Source of the DNA: Dyadobacter sp. CY356
Lineage (GTDB): Bacteria; Bacteroidota; Bacteroidia; Cytophagales; Spirosomataceae
Assembly: GCF_021440195.1 (NCBI RefSeq)
Contig: NZ_JAJTSZ010000003.1
Location: 434,001-498,000, forward strand
Reading direction: 5' to 3'
Length of the DNA stretch: 64,000 nucleotides
Of the stretch, positions 33,057 through 43,838 are shown piece by piece (within the stretch, counting starts at the first letter, position 1; the number at the start of each line of letters is the position of its first letter). The notes under the pieces are model-generated. The model searched no databases. It was given only the letters and a program-made list of their open reading frames with translations, and was not told the DNA's origin. The translations under genes and the position numbers were made by a program.

Positions 33057-34607
33057 CTATTGTTTATCCCACCATATGCGGCCAAGAAAAGTATCGCCGC
33101 CAATACGGGAAACTGCCTCGTTGTAGTTGGTTTCATTGACCGCTTTTTCATTGATTGGTAAAATTAAGCGGCGTGGAATTACTCCGCCGGTCTGGTTACC
33201 AGGATAATTTGTTGGTGTGAGTGACGGCATTCCGGTTCTGCGCCAGTTAGCCCATCCTTCATAATGATTAAAAGTTGAGGCAGTCAGAATGAATATTTCA
33301 TTATGGATCTGCGTCATTTTATCGGCTAGACTTCCTGATACAGGATATGGATTTGCTGTAACATAAGCAGCAGGATCAGAAACAACCGCTGTTGCATCAT
33401 AAACAACCAATTGTGTAACAGCAGCTTTTTGTCCGGCTTCAAATGTTGCCTGTGCAGTTCCGGTTACCCAGCCTCTTTCGATTGCTTCTGTTTTCAGAAA
33501 TTGCGTTTCAGCAAAAGTGAGCAGTACGTTTGGATCAGCGTCATCATACATCAAATCCGTTGGACGGGAATAGTTTTTGATATTGGCGTCGCCAGTTGCC
33601 GTAACCAAACCATTAGGTCCGCTGCTTTTATCCAATCCATTTGGAAGGCCCTTCTGATCCGCAGGAACTCTGTCACCGTTTGCCAATTGTGCAATAATTC
33701 CCAGACGAGGATCTTTTCTCGTTTTCATCATGTCAATCAGTGTTTTAGACCACTGAAGGTTATCTCCCTTTACCAAACCACGGCCAATACCAAGGTTATA
33801 GGAATTGGGGTTGCGACTTGCCGTGGAACCATCGGAATGGATAAAAGCAAAAGTATCGTCATTTGAGGTCATAATACCTTTATCAACTGCCTTTTTAGCC
33901 CATGTCTGTGCAGAAGCAGCATCTGCCTTTTGCATACGCATGGCCAGACGAAGCATCAGGGAATTAGCAAATTTCTTCCATTTTGTAACATCACCTTTGT
34001 ATACAAAGTCGGCCGTAGTGGGAACATATTTTGATGCATCCAGAGCCGAACCTGCTTCATCAAGTTCTTTCAGCATATCAGCATAAATAGCTTGCTGCAT
34101 GTCATATTTGGGCTTGTAAATATTCTCAATAAATGCTTTTCCTGCCTCAGTGTAAGGAATATCGCCATACAGATCCGTGATGATATGCATTTGCTCAACT
34201 TTAAGTATTCTTGCAATCGAAAGAATATTCACATTGGCTGGATCTGCTGCGGCCTGAGAAATGATATCCGCAAGACTTTTTACAGAATTGACATAAGAAT
34301 CTGCAAAGTACGCGCCGCTGTTGTCGGCGTTGTAGGTATACTTATCTCCTGCATAATAGTCGTCTGTCGATGCCATTTGCTGAACGATCATGGCAGAATA
34401 AATGAAGTTGGCTCTCCATACTTTATAACCCGGATCGCCGGCAGAACCGGATATTTGTAATTGTGCCTGTCCTAAAAGGTATTCTAAAGGTACCTTGGAT
34501 GGAGCGGTAGGATTTATATTAATTTCCTCAAAATCCTTGGTGCAAGCCCCCATGGAAAAGGTAAGGGCTAATATGACTGCTATTTTACGTATCATAAGAA
34601 GTTTCAT
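33057..34607 (-). CDS. SusD/RagB-family outer-membrane lipoprotein
   Basis: 516 residues. A lipoprotein signal ends SMGAC with C22. The mature part has the SusD_2-type start (INPTAPSKVPLEYLLGQAQL) and TPR-like helices (ILKVEQMHIITDLYGDIPYTEA, KWKKFANSLMLRLAMRM), ending with GGDTFLGRIWWDKQ. SusD proteins sit on the cell surface as a lid over their SusC channel and bind the incoming oligomer. The gene follows susC by 42 bases and ends at a strong terminator, so this is a two-gene operon. No hybrid sensor or ECF/anti-sigma pair lies next to it. The substrate is unknown; SusD_2 proteins handle peptides as well as glycans. Confidence 0.9.
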   Translation of the reverse strand: MKLLMIRKIAVILALTFSMGACTKDFEEININPTAPSKVPLEYLLGQAQLQISGSAGDPGYKVWRANFIYSAMIVQQMASTDDYYAGDKYTYNADNSGAYFADSYVNSVKSLADIISQAAADPANVNILSIARILKVEQMHIITDLYGDIPYTEAGKAFIENIYKPKYDMQQAIYADMLKELDEAGSALDASKYVPTTADFVYKGDVTKWKKFANSLMLRLAMRMQKADAASAQTWAKKAVDKGIMTSNDDTFAFIHSDGSTASRNPNSYNLGIGRGLVKGDNLQWSKTLIDMMKTRKDPRLGIIAQLANGDRVPADQKGLPNGLDKSSGPNGLVTATGDANIKNYSRPTDLMYDDADPNVLLTFAETQFLKTEAIERGWVTGTAQATFEAGQKAAVTQLVVYDATAVVSDPAAYVTANPYPVSGSLADKMTQIHNEIFILTASTFNHYEGWANWRRTGMPSLTPTNYPGNQTGGVIPRRLILPINEKAVNETNYNEAVSRIGGDTFLGRIWWDKQ

Positions 34608-34649
34608 TAATATGTTTTGAATAATTTATTTACCGTGAGGTATGATAAA

Positions 34650-37600
34650 TTAGAATTTCAAATTAAGGTTAACACCAATACTGCGGGTTGTAGGTACACC
34701 GGCGAATTCATAACCCTGTGCGTTACCATTTCCGTAAGTAGATTCCGGATCGATGTTTGGTGTTTTCTTCATCAGAATAGCCAGGTTTCTTCCAACAAGT
34801 GAAACAGAAATTCCTTTGAAAGGAGATTTTCCAAATACCCTGGCCGGAACCGAATAGTCAATAATCACCTGGCGTAGTTTTATGAAGTTTGAGCTGTATA
34901 CAAAAGGCTCACCAAAGTTGTAAAGGTTTTCGTAATACTGGGTCGCCGGCACACTTACGGTATTTGGCTCTCCTTTGCTGTTTACGCCTTTGCCGACAAC
35001 ACCACCTTCACGTCCTACCAAAGTTTCTTTTGTTAGTCCGTAACGCGTTGCCAAAGCATTGGTTCCGGAATAGATATGGCCGCCAAATCTACCATCAATT
35101 AATACAGAAAGGCCGACGCCTTTGTATCTGAACGAGTTGGTTATACCCATCGTGTACGGAGAAATACCTGTTCCGTAAGATTTCAGAATACCTGTCTCCG
35201 GTAATCCCTGATCGTTGAAAACTACATTTCCATTTGCATCTCTTACAAATGAATTCGCTTTTAGCAAACTGAAAGGCTGACCCACTTCCTGGAATACGTA
35301 GGCAGTTTGAGAACGCGGATTGTCAACCGTGATATTTGAAAGATTGTCAGCAAGATATACAACTAAACTTTTATTATAACCCATGTTAAAAGAGACATCC
35401 CATGTGAATTTCGATCCCTTAATAAGATCATAATTCAGTGCCAGTTCAACACCCTTATTGGATATTTGTCCTAAGTTAAGTGTAGCACCTGTAAAGCCTG
35501 ATGTACCTGAAATTGATGCTGAAACGATGTCATCGTAAGTATGACGATTGTAATAAGTAAAATCAACACCTATTCTATTATTCAGTATGCGCGTTTCTAG
35601 TCCAAATTCATATGTCTTGGATGTAAGAGGTTTGAGAAGAGCGTTTGGTACAGTACTTGCACTGATTTGAGCTAATGGAGATCCTAAATGTGCACCGGTA
35701 AGGCTATAATAGAGTGATAACTTATATGGATCTGCTCCTCCACCTGCTTTTGCCCATGAACCTCTTAGTTTTGCGAAATTAATAAATGAAGGCATTTTAA
35801 CGGCTTCTGAAAGAACAAAACTACCAGCTACCGAAGGGTAAAATAAACTATTGTTCTTAGGGCTCAAAGTTGAAAACCAATCGTTACGGCCTGTAATAGT
35901 CAGATAAGCATAGTTTTTATATGATAACTCGGCAGAACCATATACAGAGTGAATTCTCATATCGTAAGGTTGGTAAGAAGCATTTCTTGAGGAGGGGTTA
36001 ATATTGCCGATATCATAAAAGAAAGGAATATTAAAGCTTGACCCACTTATATAATCCTGTCTCTTTAACTGCTTCATAAGGTTACCTGCCACAAGCGCGT
36101 TCAGATTGAAATCGCTTGAAAGTTTTTTGTTTAAACCCAACATTAATTCTGAGTTTACCTCAGAAAAGGTCTGGATGTTTTTGTCATATCCACCAAGTGG
36201 TGTATAAGGTGTGCCTGTTGGCGTAATGGCTGTGTAATTGTAGAAATATTTGTCAAAACCTACGCGCGCCTTTACATAAAGCCAGTCGGTCAGGTTATAC
36301 CTTGGCTCAAAAGAAGCCATAAATCTGTCCTTATTATCATCCTGCTGGAATTGTGTAGCAGCAAAATATGCATTATCAACATAAATATTATCACCCCAAA
36401 CCTGTTCATAACCATTGGCATCCAGCATACTTTGTTTCATCGTTTTTACACTTAACGATGTTGGCATATTGATCAAAGTATAGTTTGCATTACCCGGTGA
36501 ATCGGATACTTTTGGACGGTTGTGGCTTTTTTCCTTAATGTATTTAACATTGGCCAGAATTGTAAAATTTTTGCTCAGGTTGGCATTCACGTTTAAGGCA
36601 TAATTTTGTCTGTCCAGAGTATTGTCAGGAATAAGACCTTTATTGTTCATATTGGCCAAAGACAAGCGGTACGTCATTTTTTCAGATGCACCCGTTAGAG
36701 CCACAGAGTTGTTGAAAGTACTTCCTGTATTGTAAAATTGTGTCAGGTTATCTTTTACAGCTGAATATGGTCTTGAAACACCATCATACTGAATTACGTT
36801 TGTTCCATCCAGTTTAGCACCAAAACTGGACGAAAGCATCGCTTCTGTCTGTGTAGTCGGCTTTACACCATTCCGTCCCAAACCATATTCATATTGGAAA
36901 TCTTTCCATTTTGTGATCAAAAGGTTGTCCATGGTGATGTTGGAGTTGATTTCAACACCCAGGCCTTTTCCTATTTTTCCACCTTTTGTTGTAACCAGAA
37001 TCGCACCGTTAGAAGCCCTTGAACCGTAGAGTGCCGCCGCAGTAGCACCTTTCAAAACGCTCATGGTTTCAATTTCTGATGGGTTTAAACTTGAAATACC
37101 ATCACCTCTGTCGCCGCCGCCCCACATACCCGCCGCTCCAAGGTTGCTATTGTCGATAGGAATACCATCAATGATGATAAGCGGCTGGTTATTACCATCA
37201 ATAGATCCGTTACCACGCAGGGTAATACGTGTGGATCCGCCGGGGCCGGTTGCAGTACTGGTGATGTTCAAACCGGCAACTTTACCAACCAGTGAGTTCG
37301 CGATATTGGTAGAGCGAGCCTGCTGAAGTTCTTCCCCCTTTATCTCGGAAACGGAATATCCTAAGGCCTTTTTCTCTTTTTTGATACCCAGGGCAGTGAC
37401 CACTACCTCGTTCAAAGCTGTTGCTTCCACGACAAGGGATACATTTAAAACAGACGCGTTAACTGTTACGTCTTTTGAGTTGTAGCCGATGTAACTGAAC
37501 GTTAAAACATTTCCTTTTTCAGCCTGAATACTGAATTCTCCTTTGTCGTTGGTTGTCGTGCCTCGATTGCTTCCTTTAAGGACCACATTGACACCTGCAA

Positions 37601-37715
37601 TCTCACTTCCTCCATCCTCGCTCACTTTTCCCGTCACTGTCATTTCCTGAGCAAAGCCCGAGGTGACTAATAAAGAGAGGAGGAATAATACTGGGATTAG
37701 TACAATTTTTCGCAT
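34650..37715 (-). CDS. SusC/RagA-family TonB-linked outer-membrane transporter
   Basis: 1021 residues. A signal peptide (to about residue 22) is followed by a carboxypeptidase-D-like beta-sandwich (TVTGKVSEDGGSEIAGVNVV, then GEFSIQAEKGNVLTFSYIGY), the TonB-box-type NEVVVTALGIKKEKKALGYS, a plug domain (VAGLNITS, LIIIDGIPIDNSN, SVLKGATAAALYGSRASNGA) and a large barrel ending GVNLNLKF. It imports an oligomeric substrate together with the SusD partner at 33057. The 529-base upstream gap holds a TAnnTTTG box. Neighbouring mannobiose genes raise mannan oligomers as one possible substrate, without proof. Confidence 0.93.
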   Translation of the reverse strand: MRKIVLIPVLFLLSLLVTSGFAQEMTVTGKVSEDGGSEIAGVNVVLKGSNRGTTTNDKGEFSIQAEKGNVLTFSYIGYNSKDVTVNASVLNVSLVVEATALNEVVVTALGIKKEKKALGYSVSEIKGEELQQARSTNIANSLVGKVAGLNITSTATGPGGSTRITLRGNGSIDGNNQPLIIIDGIPIDNSNLGAAGMWGGGDRGDGISSLNPSEIETMSVLKGATAAALYGSRASNGAILVTTKGGKIGKGLGVEINSNITMDNLLITKWKDFQYEYGLGRNGVKPTTQTEAMLSSSFGAKLDGTNVIQYDGVSRPYSAVKDNLTQFYNTGSTFNNSVALTGASEKMTYRLSLANMNNKGLIPDNTLDRQNYALNVNANLSKNFTILANVKYIKEKSHNRPKVSDSPGNANYTLINMPTSLSVKTMKQSMLDANGYEQVWGDNIYVDNAYFAATQFQQDDNKDRFMASFEPRYNLTDWLYVKARVGFDKYFYNYTAITPTGTPYTPLGGYDKNIQTFSEVNSELMLGLNKKLSSDFNLNALVAGNLMKQLKRQDYISGSSFNIPFFYDIGNINPSSRNASYQPYDMRIHSVYGSAELSYKNYAYLTITGRNDWFSTLSPKNNSLFYPSVAGSFVLSEAVKMPSFINFAKLRGSWAKAGGGADPYKLSLYYSLTGAHLGSPLAQISASTVPNALLKPLTSKTYEFGLETRILNNRIGVDFTYYNRHTYDDIVSASISGTSGFTGATLNLGQISNKGVELALNYDLIKGSKFTWDVSFNMGYNKSLVVYLADNLSNITVDNPRSQTAYVFQEVGQPFSLLKANSFVRDANGNVVFNDQGLPETGILKSYGTGISPYTMGITNSFRYKGVGLSVLIDGRFGGHIYSGTNALATRYGLTKETLVGREGGVVGKGVNSKGEPNTVSVPATQYYENLYNFGEPFVYSSNFIKLRQVIIDYSVPARVFGKSPFKGISVSLVGRNLAILMKKTPNIDPESTYGNGNAQGYEFAGVPTTRSIGVNLNLKF

Positions 37716-38244
37716 ACTGCTTTTGTAAGTTTTAAAATAGGTTAATTAGACTTCGTTATTAAAAATTAAAATAATTATACGTATAGATATAAAATTGTAT
37801 TATTCTATGGGTATTGTTAAAATAATTATTTCAAATGTACTATTTTAAAAAGGTGATTTTATAATCTTATTTTATCAAAAAATAACACATTTTTTAACGT
37901 TATGCGCCGTTAAGATGCTTCAACGGCTAATTTTCTGTTATACAAATAGGAATTATGTGTGATCTAATATTATGATAATCAAAGATTTGGATGACTATGT
38001 CTGGTCATCTTCAAAAGGAAGAAAAAACAGCTTTCAGAACTGGTACTAAAAGTGACGGTTTTTGTATAAATGAAGGGTTTTTAGATGATTTTTGAACATT
38101 CCCAAGGATGTGCTTTCTGGATAAAATTATAAATATAAATTGGTAAATCGGTTTAGCACTAAGGACGGTATACGTTGAAGTTTTACGTCATTGATTTCTG
38201 CTAACGCAGCGTTGTAAAATGGTGATTGTGATATAACCTCCGGA
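37716..38244. other. AT-rich intergenic region upstream of susC
   Basis: 529 bases without a gene. It contains a -7-type box for susC (37832-37839) and a small hairpin (GCCGTT at 37906 with AACGGC at 37922) without a T-tract. Nothing else is evident, and there is no obvious terminator for the epimerase gene that stops at 38245. Confidence 0.5.
37832..37839 (-). promoter_or_regulatory. -7 box of the susC promoter
   Basis: On the minus strand the bases read TACATTTG, a full match to TAnnTTTG, about 117 bases before the susC start. No good TTG element lies at the expected distance, so an activator may be needed. Confidence 0.35.
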
Positions 38245-39429
38245 TTAAATTCTGTCTAAAATTTCCAAACAAGCCCTCGTATTGTGATAAGGACATTTCC
38301 AGAAACCAATTTTGTCTTCATTGATTTTTGAATAATCTTCATACACACCCCAGAACCATTCTCCGTTTTTTTTGTCGAGCAGATGCTTCTGGATAAATGC
38401 CCAAAGGCTAAATACCTTTTTAAGATAACTTTCGTCATCGCTGAGCTGGTATGCATTCAAATAACCCACCATACCTTCGGCAGAAACCCACCATTCCCGG
38501 TGTGTGTCCGGATGATGTGTGGAAAGATCATATTCATGGATCAGGCTACCATCCGGCATAAATCCTTTTGCGGCAGAATCTGATATTTTGATTGCAATTT
38601 CTTTCCATTTATCCACCAAAAATTCATCATCCAAAGTTTCCGCAGCTTTCTGCAAAAGCCAGGCTGCTTCAATATCATGTCCGTATGAAATAGCGCCGGA
38701 CTGACTTTCCCATTGATTATTGAAATATAATTGCAGGTGAAATGTTTCCTGATCAATAATATTTTTTTCAAATATTTCCAGCAAATGAAGAATCCGGTCT
38801 GCTAATTTTTTTTCCGGCCACACGCAGTACAGATTGACATAAGCTTCAACGATATGTAAATGCGTATTCATTGTTTTTGGGTCGTTCCGGTCTTTTTCAC
38901 TTAACCGCAAATCTTCCAATGGCTGCCAGTCTGCACTGAAAGCCTCCTGATAGCCACCGTTTTTATGGTCAAAACTGTGCTTTTCAATTAGTTCAAAAAG
39001 TGTAATCGCTAAATCGAGAACTTCCTGTTTTTTATTAGTCTTGTAAAATTCACTTAGTCCGTAAATCGTAAAAGCCAATCCATAGATCTGTTTTCTGGTA
39101 TTCAACGGTTTGCCAGCTGCATCGACCGACCAGAATACACCGCCATTTTCCCTGTCCAGGAAATTATTTTGAATATAAACGTAAGCGCGCTCCGCCAGTT
39201 GATAATGAACAGGATACTGGAATTTGTTGAAAGCGGCAGAGAAAGTCCAGAGAATTCTTGCATTCAAAACGCATCCTTTTTCCGCATCATGTTGAACATT
39301 CCCTTCGTTATCCATTTTTCCGACAAAACCGCCGTGCTTAATGTCAACAGCATTATTTACCCAGAATTCTAAAATAGAATGCAGTTCGGTTTCAATTTCA
39401 GATTTAAATTGTGTCAGTTTTTCTAACAT
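38245..39429 (-). CDS. Cellobiose/mannobiose 2-epimerase (AGE family)
   Basis: 394 residues forming the (alpha/alpha)6 barrel of N-acylglucosamine 2-epimerases. Candidate catalytic histidines are in NTHLHIVEAY, ISYGHDIEAAW and CPYHNTRACLEIL (H382), with the HREWWVSAEGMVG block between. In Bacteroidota this enzyme converts the reducing-end mannose of beta-1,4-mannobiose to glucose, giving mannosyl-glucose. The start codon overlaps the stop of the GH130 phosphorylase gene by one base, which fixes it in the mannobiose pathway rather than in amino-sugar metabolism. It is cytoplasmic, with no signal peptide. Confidence 0.9.
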   Translation of the reverse strand: MLEKLTQFKSEIETELHSILEFWVNNAVDIKHGGFVGKMDNEGNVQHDAEKGCVLNARILWTFSAAFNKFQYPVHYQLAERAYVYIQNNFLDRENGGVFWSVDAAGKPLNTRKQIYGLAFTIYGLSEFYKTNKKQEVLDLAITLFELIEKHSFDHKNGGYQEAFSADWQPLEDLRLSEKDRNDPKTMNTHLHIVEAYVNLYCVWPEKKLADRILHLLEIFEKNIIDQETFHLQLYFNNQWESQSGAISYGHDIEAAWLLQKAAETLDDEFLVDKWKEIAIKISDSAAKGFMPDGSLIHEYDLSTHHPDTHREWWVSAEGMVGYLNAYQLSDDESYLKKVFSLWAFIQKHLLDKKNGEWFWGVYEDYSKINEDKIGFWKCPYHNTRACLEILDRI

Positions 39430-40619
39430 TATATTTTAATAGATTGACCCGTATAGATCAGGTTTTTGTTAATTAAATTTGTCAGAACAGCTACGGAATG
39501 CGCCGACCCAAATCCATCTGCGGGCGTATTGATAACATAGTCGAGCAGCTTTTCAAGGGAAGAAGTTGCCACATGCAAACGGGTATCCGAAGAAGCATAA
39601 TAAATGAAAACGGTTCCGTCGTCATCCAAAATCCAGCCATTTGAAAAAATGACATTGGAAACATCACCAATTCTTTCTTCGCCCTGAGGCGCGATAAAAT
39701 AACCACCGGGTTTGTAAATCACTTTCGTGAGGTCGTGCAGATCGGTCATGAACATATAAAGCACATAACGTAAACCAGCCGCCGTATTTCTCACTCCGTG
39801 AGCCAGGTGAAGCCATCCTTTTTCTGTTTTGATCGGTGCAGGTCCCTGTCCGTTTTTTACTTCGTAAACCGTATGGTAATGTTTTTGATCCAGGATGAAT
39901 TCCTTTTCAATAATTGCATTGTCAATCGTTTCAGAATAACCAAAACCAATCCCTCCTCCGCGGCCCGCTTCAATAAATCCATCCTGGGGGCGGGTATAAA
40001 AAGCATATTTCCCATCAACAAATTCCGGGTGCAAAACCACATTTCGCTGTTGCGCAGAAGGCGTTACAAGATCGGCCAGACGCACCCAGGTTTTTAAATC
40101 AGTAGTTCTGGCAATTGCGCATTGGGCAATGGCAGAAGATTCGTCTCCCGGTTTAGCATCTGGATTTTTACGTTCTGTACAAAATAGTCCATATATAAAT
40201 CCGTCTTCATGTTTAGTCAGACGCATGTCGTAAATATTTCCATCCGGCATATCCGTTTCTGGCATTATTACCGGATGATCCCAGAACTTGAAATGATCTA
40301 TGCCATTCGGACTTTGTGCAACAGCAAAAAAGGATTTCCGGTCAGAGCCTTCCACGCGTGCCACAACCAGATATTTTCCCTCATGCCTGATCGCGCCGGC
40401 ATTGAATGTAGCATTGATTTCAAAACGTTTCATCAAAAACGGATTCGTATCCGGATTTAAATCATATTGCCAGAAAACGGGAGCATGGGCAGCAGTCAAA
40501 ACCGGATGGGTATAACGATCATAAATTCCATTTCCAGGCCAGATGGGCTGGTTTTTTCGGTCAATCAACGCAATATGCTCTTCCTGTATCTGTTTTAGAC
40601 GTGTTTTGAAAACTGACAT
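39429..40619 (-). CDS. 4-O-beta-D-mannosyl-D-glucose phosphorylase (GH130)
   Basis: 396 residues from the ATG at 40619 ([12 protein letters not shown]). The open frame extends 92 codons further up, but that part overlaps the symporter gene and is not protein-like. It is a five-bladed GH130 propeller: [40 protein letters not shown] with the probable catalytic Asp, [32 protein letters not shown] and [17 protein letters not shown]. This is the subgroup that phosphorolyses mannosyl-glucose to mannose-1-phosphate and glucose. The epimerase gene follows with a one-base overlap and the symporter gene precedes it by 35 bases: one operon. Confidence 0.93.
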   Translation of the reverse strand: MSVFKTRLKQIQEEHIALIDRKNQPIWPGNGIYDRYTHPVLTAAHAPVFWQYDLNPDTNPFLMKRFEINATFNAGAIRHEGKYLVVARVEGSDRKSFFAVAQSPNGIDHFKFWDHPVIMPETDMPDGNIYDMRLTKHEDGFIYGLFCTERKNPDAKPGDESSAIAQCAIARTTDLKTWVRLADLVTPSAQQRNVVLHPEFVDGKYAFYTRPQDGFIEAGRGGGIGFGYSETIDNAIIEKEFILDQKHYHTVYEVKNGQGPAPIKTEKGWLHLAHGVRNTAAGLRYVLYMFMTDLHDLTKVIYKPGGYFIAPQGEERIGDVSNVIFSNGWILDDDGTVFIYYASSDTRLHVATSSLEKLLDYVINTPADGFGSAHSVAVLTNLINKNLIYTGQSIKI

Positions 40620-40654
40620 GATATCTTGAATATGATTTAGGTGGAAGTAGTATC

Positions 40655-42487
40655 TTAATTTTCGGCTGGAAGTTTTTTGTACCAGGTTTTCCAAAGCACG
40701 ATAACGCAAAGCGCGAGTACTGCCGCTGTGATTCCTGTTTGCATAGGCATCATTAAAACTATAAAAACGGGTAGGACAGTGATGGAAGTTTGCCCGATGA
40801 TGCCAACAACAACGTTGAACATATCCATTTTGAAATTTTTGTTTCCACTGAAAGTTGGATCTTCCTTTATTATTTCCTCTTGAACAGGCTTCCAAAAACC
40901 CCAGGGTTTTACGTTTTTATAGAACTTTTTCAGGACTTCGATATCGGTTGGAGGTGTCATGAATGAACCGATTACAGAACCCATGGCTGATAATACCAGA
41001 ATAACCGGGAAGTAAAAAAGTGGAACGGTATCAATAAAAATGTAGGGCAAAATCATCGCAGATATAATTCCGGCAAACATTCCCCAGAAAAAACCATTGC
41101 TGTTAAATCTCCACCAATGCCATTTCAAAACATTTGATGCAATGTATCCGCCATATAAAGCCGACACAATCCATTGTAAAATACTATTGACATCTTTTGC
41201 GAAAAACCCGAGAGAAATACTAATGGCTACGACCACGATTCCGGTCAGGTAATTCATTTTATTAATTTGCGCGTTGGTAGCATTTGGATTGAAGGATTTC
41301 AAATAAATATCATTGACCATATAAGCCTGTGCTGCATTGAAGGTTCCTGCGAAGGTTCCCATAAATGCGCCCATTAAACCCACCAGCACCAACCCCAAAA
41401 GTCCCGAAGGAATGTAGGCATTTAAGACAGCCGGTAAGATCCGTTCAAAATCCTGACCGTTAGACGATGTGATATTGATGTCTTTGTAGAAAAGTAAACC
41501 TAAAACTGCAATGCCGATAATGAGCAGATAACGTGTTGGCAGTAATACCACATTCACGATCATACTCATCAATGCTGCTTCCCGAGGTGATTTTGTTGAA
41601 AGGATTTTCTGCATATCATAGTTTGGTGCAGGGCCAGCAAGGCTGGAAAGAATACCTTTTGCAGTCATTAAAGCGAAGAAATAGCCAAAAGGAGAAAACC
41701 CGTCAGTCGAAATTTTATCATTCACTTCGTTGATATAACCTGTCCAGTTTAGATTTAAATCTTTTCCAAAAAACAAATCGGCCCAGCCAGCCGGAACGGG
41801 CAGACTTCCGTGTGCAGCAAGCGCGTTCATTGCAATAATGGCGATGGCGAAAGACACAAAAACCATGATCACATAATGGATCAGATCCGCCCAGACGATA
41901 CTTTTCATTCCTCCCAGAAGTGAATAAAAAACAGTAAATAATGTGAAAATGATACCATAGGTATGCGCCACATATTCAGGTGCCAGTTTGAAAGGCACAT
42001 AAGGCTGAACCAAAGGCCAGGGAATAAAAATTTCTATGAATTTCCCCAAACCAATAAATCCGTATGCCATGAAACCCAGACAGCTTAATAAGGCAAAAGC
42101 GATGATTATTTTGTGTGAAAGCTGAGCATCTGCTTTATTTCCAAAACGCGTCAGCATCCATTCTGCACCAGTAGAAACATTGGATCGGCGCAGCCAGATG
42201 GATAAATAAACCATCATAAAGATCTGGTTGAAAACCGGCCATAGCCAGGGGAGCCAGATACTTTTTACCCCATAAACAAACATGATCGCAACCATCCAGG
42301 CTGTACCCGAAATATCAAACATGCCCGAAGCGTTGGAAACACCCAGCATCCAGTACGGCATTGATTTTCCGCCTAGCAAATAATCATTTTTACTTCGTCC
42401 AGCCTGTTTTTTTAGTACGATACCTATAACAGTTACCATAACCAGATAGGCGATAATAACCAGGAAATCGACGCGTTGAATTTTCAT
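40655..42487 (-). CDS. Sodium:solute symporter (SSS family), probable mannobiose importer
   Basis: 610 residues with about 14 membrane segments, starting [23 protein letters not shown]-family landmarks are [40 protein letters not shown] and [23 protein letters not shown] (the known family signature is split here). It is the first gene of an operon with GH130 and the epimerase, so the expected cargo is beta-1,4-mannobiose or a related disaccharide. An imperfect inverted repeat lies just upstream and may be an operator. Confidence 0.88.
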   Translation of the reverse strand: MKIQRVDFLVIIAYLVMVTVIGIVLKKQAGRSKNDYLLGGKSMPYWMLGVSNASGMFDISGTAWMVAIMFVYGVKSIWLPWLWPVFNQIFMMVYLSIWLRRSNVSTGAEWMLTRFGNKADAQLSHKIIIAFALLSCLGFMAYGFIGLGKFIEIFIPWPLVQPYVPFKLAPEYVAHTYGIIFTLFTVFYSLLGGMKSIVWADLIHYVIMVFVSFAIAIIAMNALAAHGSLPVPAGWADLFFGKDLNLNWTGYINEVNDKISTDGFSPFGYFFALMTAKGILSSLAGPAPNYDMQKILSTKSPREAALMSMIVNVVLLPTRYLLIIGIAVLGLLFYKDINITSSNGQDFERILPAVLNAYIPSGLLGLVLVGLMGAFMGTFAGTFNAAQAYMVNDIYLKSFNPNATNAQINKMNYLTGIVVVAISISLGFFAKDVNSILQWIVSALYGGYIASNVLKWHWWRFNSNGFFWGMFAGIISAMILPYIFIDTVPLFYFPVILVLSAMGSVIGSFMTPPTDIEVLKKFYKNVKPWGFWKPVQEEIIKEDPTFSGNKNFKMDMFNVVVGIIGQTSITVLPVFIVLMMPMQTGITAAVLALCVIVLWKTWYKKLPAEN

Positions 42488-42537
42488 TTATAAATGTTAG
42501 AATAAATGCTGGCTATCCATGATGTCAAGTCAAAGAT

Positions 42538-42603
42538 TGTCATTTATGGTCAGGTATTGTACTGAAATTGATGACAAATGACCAACCTTGACTATAAATG
42601 ACA
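42538..42603 (-). promoter_or_regulatory. Candidate operator upstream of the mannobiose operon
   Basis: TGTCATTTATGGTCA (42538-42552) and TGACTATAAATGACA (42589-42603) are inverted 15-base arms with one mismatch, 36 bases apart. A third partial copy (TGACAAATGACC near 42572) lies between them. The set lies 50-115 bases before the symporter start, suiting a dimeric or looping regulator. Confidence 0.5.
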
Positions 42604-42617
42604 TTTATTTTTCTGGC

Positions 42618-42648
42618 AAAAAAAAATGGGCGACATTTCTGCCGCCCA
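42618..42648 (-). terminator. Rho-independent terminator of ilvE
   Basis: TGGGCG (42627-42632) and CGCCCA (42643-42648) form a GC stem after the ilvE stop at 42668. On the minus strand it is followed by nine T. Confidence 0.85.
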
Positions 42649-42667
42649 CTTCAACTGATTTATTTTT

Positions 42668-43735
42668 TTAGACTTTCAAAGTCCAGCCAAATATATCTTC
42701 TGTTTTTCCTGTACGGATTTCAGTAAGATAATCTTTCACTTTATTTACGAATGAATCTTGTTTCAACTCAGGAAGCGCGTAGTCAACACCTTCATAAGCA
42801 ATCGTGGCAAACGGAGAAACTACTACGGCTGTTCCTGCACCAAACGCAGATTCCAAACGGTTTTCTTTCAAGGCCTCAATAATTTCTTTGACAGAAACTC
42901 TGCGTTCTTCAACCGGAATTCCCCAGTGATTGGCAATTGCAACAATACTTTTACGGGTGATCCCGTCAAGCGTTGTATCAGAAACAAAAGGAGTTACCAG
43001 TTTTCCGTCAATCACAAACATCACATTCATTGTTCCGGATTCCTCAATATAGGCATGTTCGCGGGCATCTGTCCATATCAATTGATCATAACCTTCTTCC
43101 TGAGCAAGTTTTGCAGGATAAAGTGAACCGGCATAGTTTCCAGCGCATTTCGTTCCACCAACTCCGCCTTCGGCAGCACGGATAAAATGTGTTTCAACCT
43201 TTACACGCGGAGGTTTCGCATAATATGTTCCTACCGGGCATGTGAAAATGATAAATGTATAGGTATCAGATGGTTTTACACCAATATATGCGTCAGTTGA
43301 GAACATATATGGACGGATATATAATGAGCAGCCTTCTTGTGAAGGAACCCATGCAGCATCCAGGCGCAACAATTCTGTTAGGCCACCCATGAAAACTTCC
43401 TCAGGAATGGTTGGCATACACAGGCGTTCCGCGGATTTGTTGAAACGTTTCCAGTTATCAATCGCGCGGAAAAGTAGCGTGTCACCTTCTTCGCTTTTAT
43501 AGGCTTTCATACCTTCAAAAATCGCCTGGCCGTAGTGTAATGCTGCGGTGGCGGGACTTAGTGAAAGGTCGCCGTAAGGGACGATCCGTGAATTTTGCCA
43601 CTGACCATCACGGTATTCGGCAATGAACATATGGTCGGCGATGTTCCGGCCAAAAACAAGATTGTTAAAATCAACCTCCTGCAAACGTGAATTATTTGTT
43701 TGCTGAATCTCTATTTGCAATGTGTCGGCAGTCAT
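42668..43735 (-). CDS. ilvE: Branched-chain amino acid aminotransferase
   Basis: 355 residues, a fold-type IV PLP enzyme of the longer (BCAT) form. It interconverts Leu, Ile and Val with their keto acids using glutamate. Visible landmarks: FGRNIADHMFIAEY near the start, HYGQAIFEGMKAYKSEEG, NWKRFNKSAERLCMPTIPEE, the lysine region GGVGGTKCAGNYAGSLYPAK, EESGTMNVMFVI and TLDGITRKSIVAIA. It is cytoplasmic and monocistronic, with its own terminator. The start at 43735 (MTADTLQIEIQ) fits the usual length. Confidence 0.95.
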   Translation of the reverse strand: MTADTLQIEIQQTNNSRLQEVDFNNLVFGRNIADHMFIAEYRDGQWQNSRIVPYGDLSLSPATAALHYGQAIFEGMKAYKSEEGDTLLFRAIDNWKRFNKSAERLCMPTIPEEVFMGGLTELLRLDAAWVPSQEGCSLYIRPYMFSTDAYIGVKPSDTYTFIIFTCPVGTYYAKPPRVKVETHFIRAAEGGVGGTKCAGNYAGSLYPAKLAQEEGYDQLIWTDAREHAYIEESGTMNVMFVIDGKLVTPFVSDTTLDGITRKSIVAIANHWGIPVEERRVSVKEIIEALKENRLESAFGAGTAVVVSPFATIAYEGVDYALPELKQDSFVNKVKDYLTEIRTGKTEDIFGWTLKV

Positions 43736-43838
43736 AAGCCCTAAATTTATGCTGAAAATTAAGTAGTTCCTGGGAATTATATTGGTTTCGCAATTTAATC
43801 AAATTAAACTAACAAAAGGAAGATATTTAGTATAACAA

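Noticed and set aside
40620..40895. 92-residue N-terminal extension of the GH130 frame.
   Set aside because: It overlaps the 3' end of the symporter gene, is rich in Arg, His and Cys, and does not resemble GH130; the ATG at 40619 gives the normal protein.
33057..42487. Reading the SusC/SusD pair and the mannobiose operon as one mannan utilisation locus.
   Set aside because: They are separated by 529 bases and have separate promoters, and no mannanase or glycan-specific lipoprotein is present; only proximity supports it.
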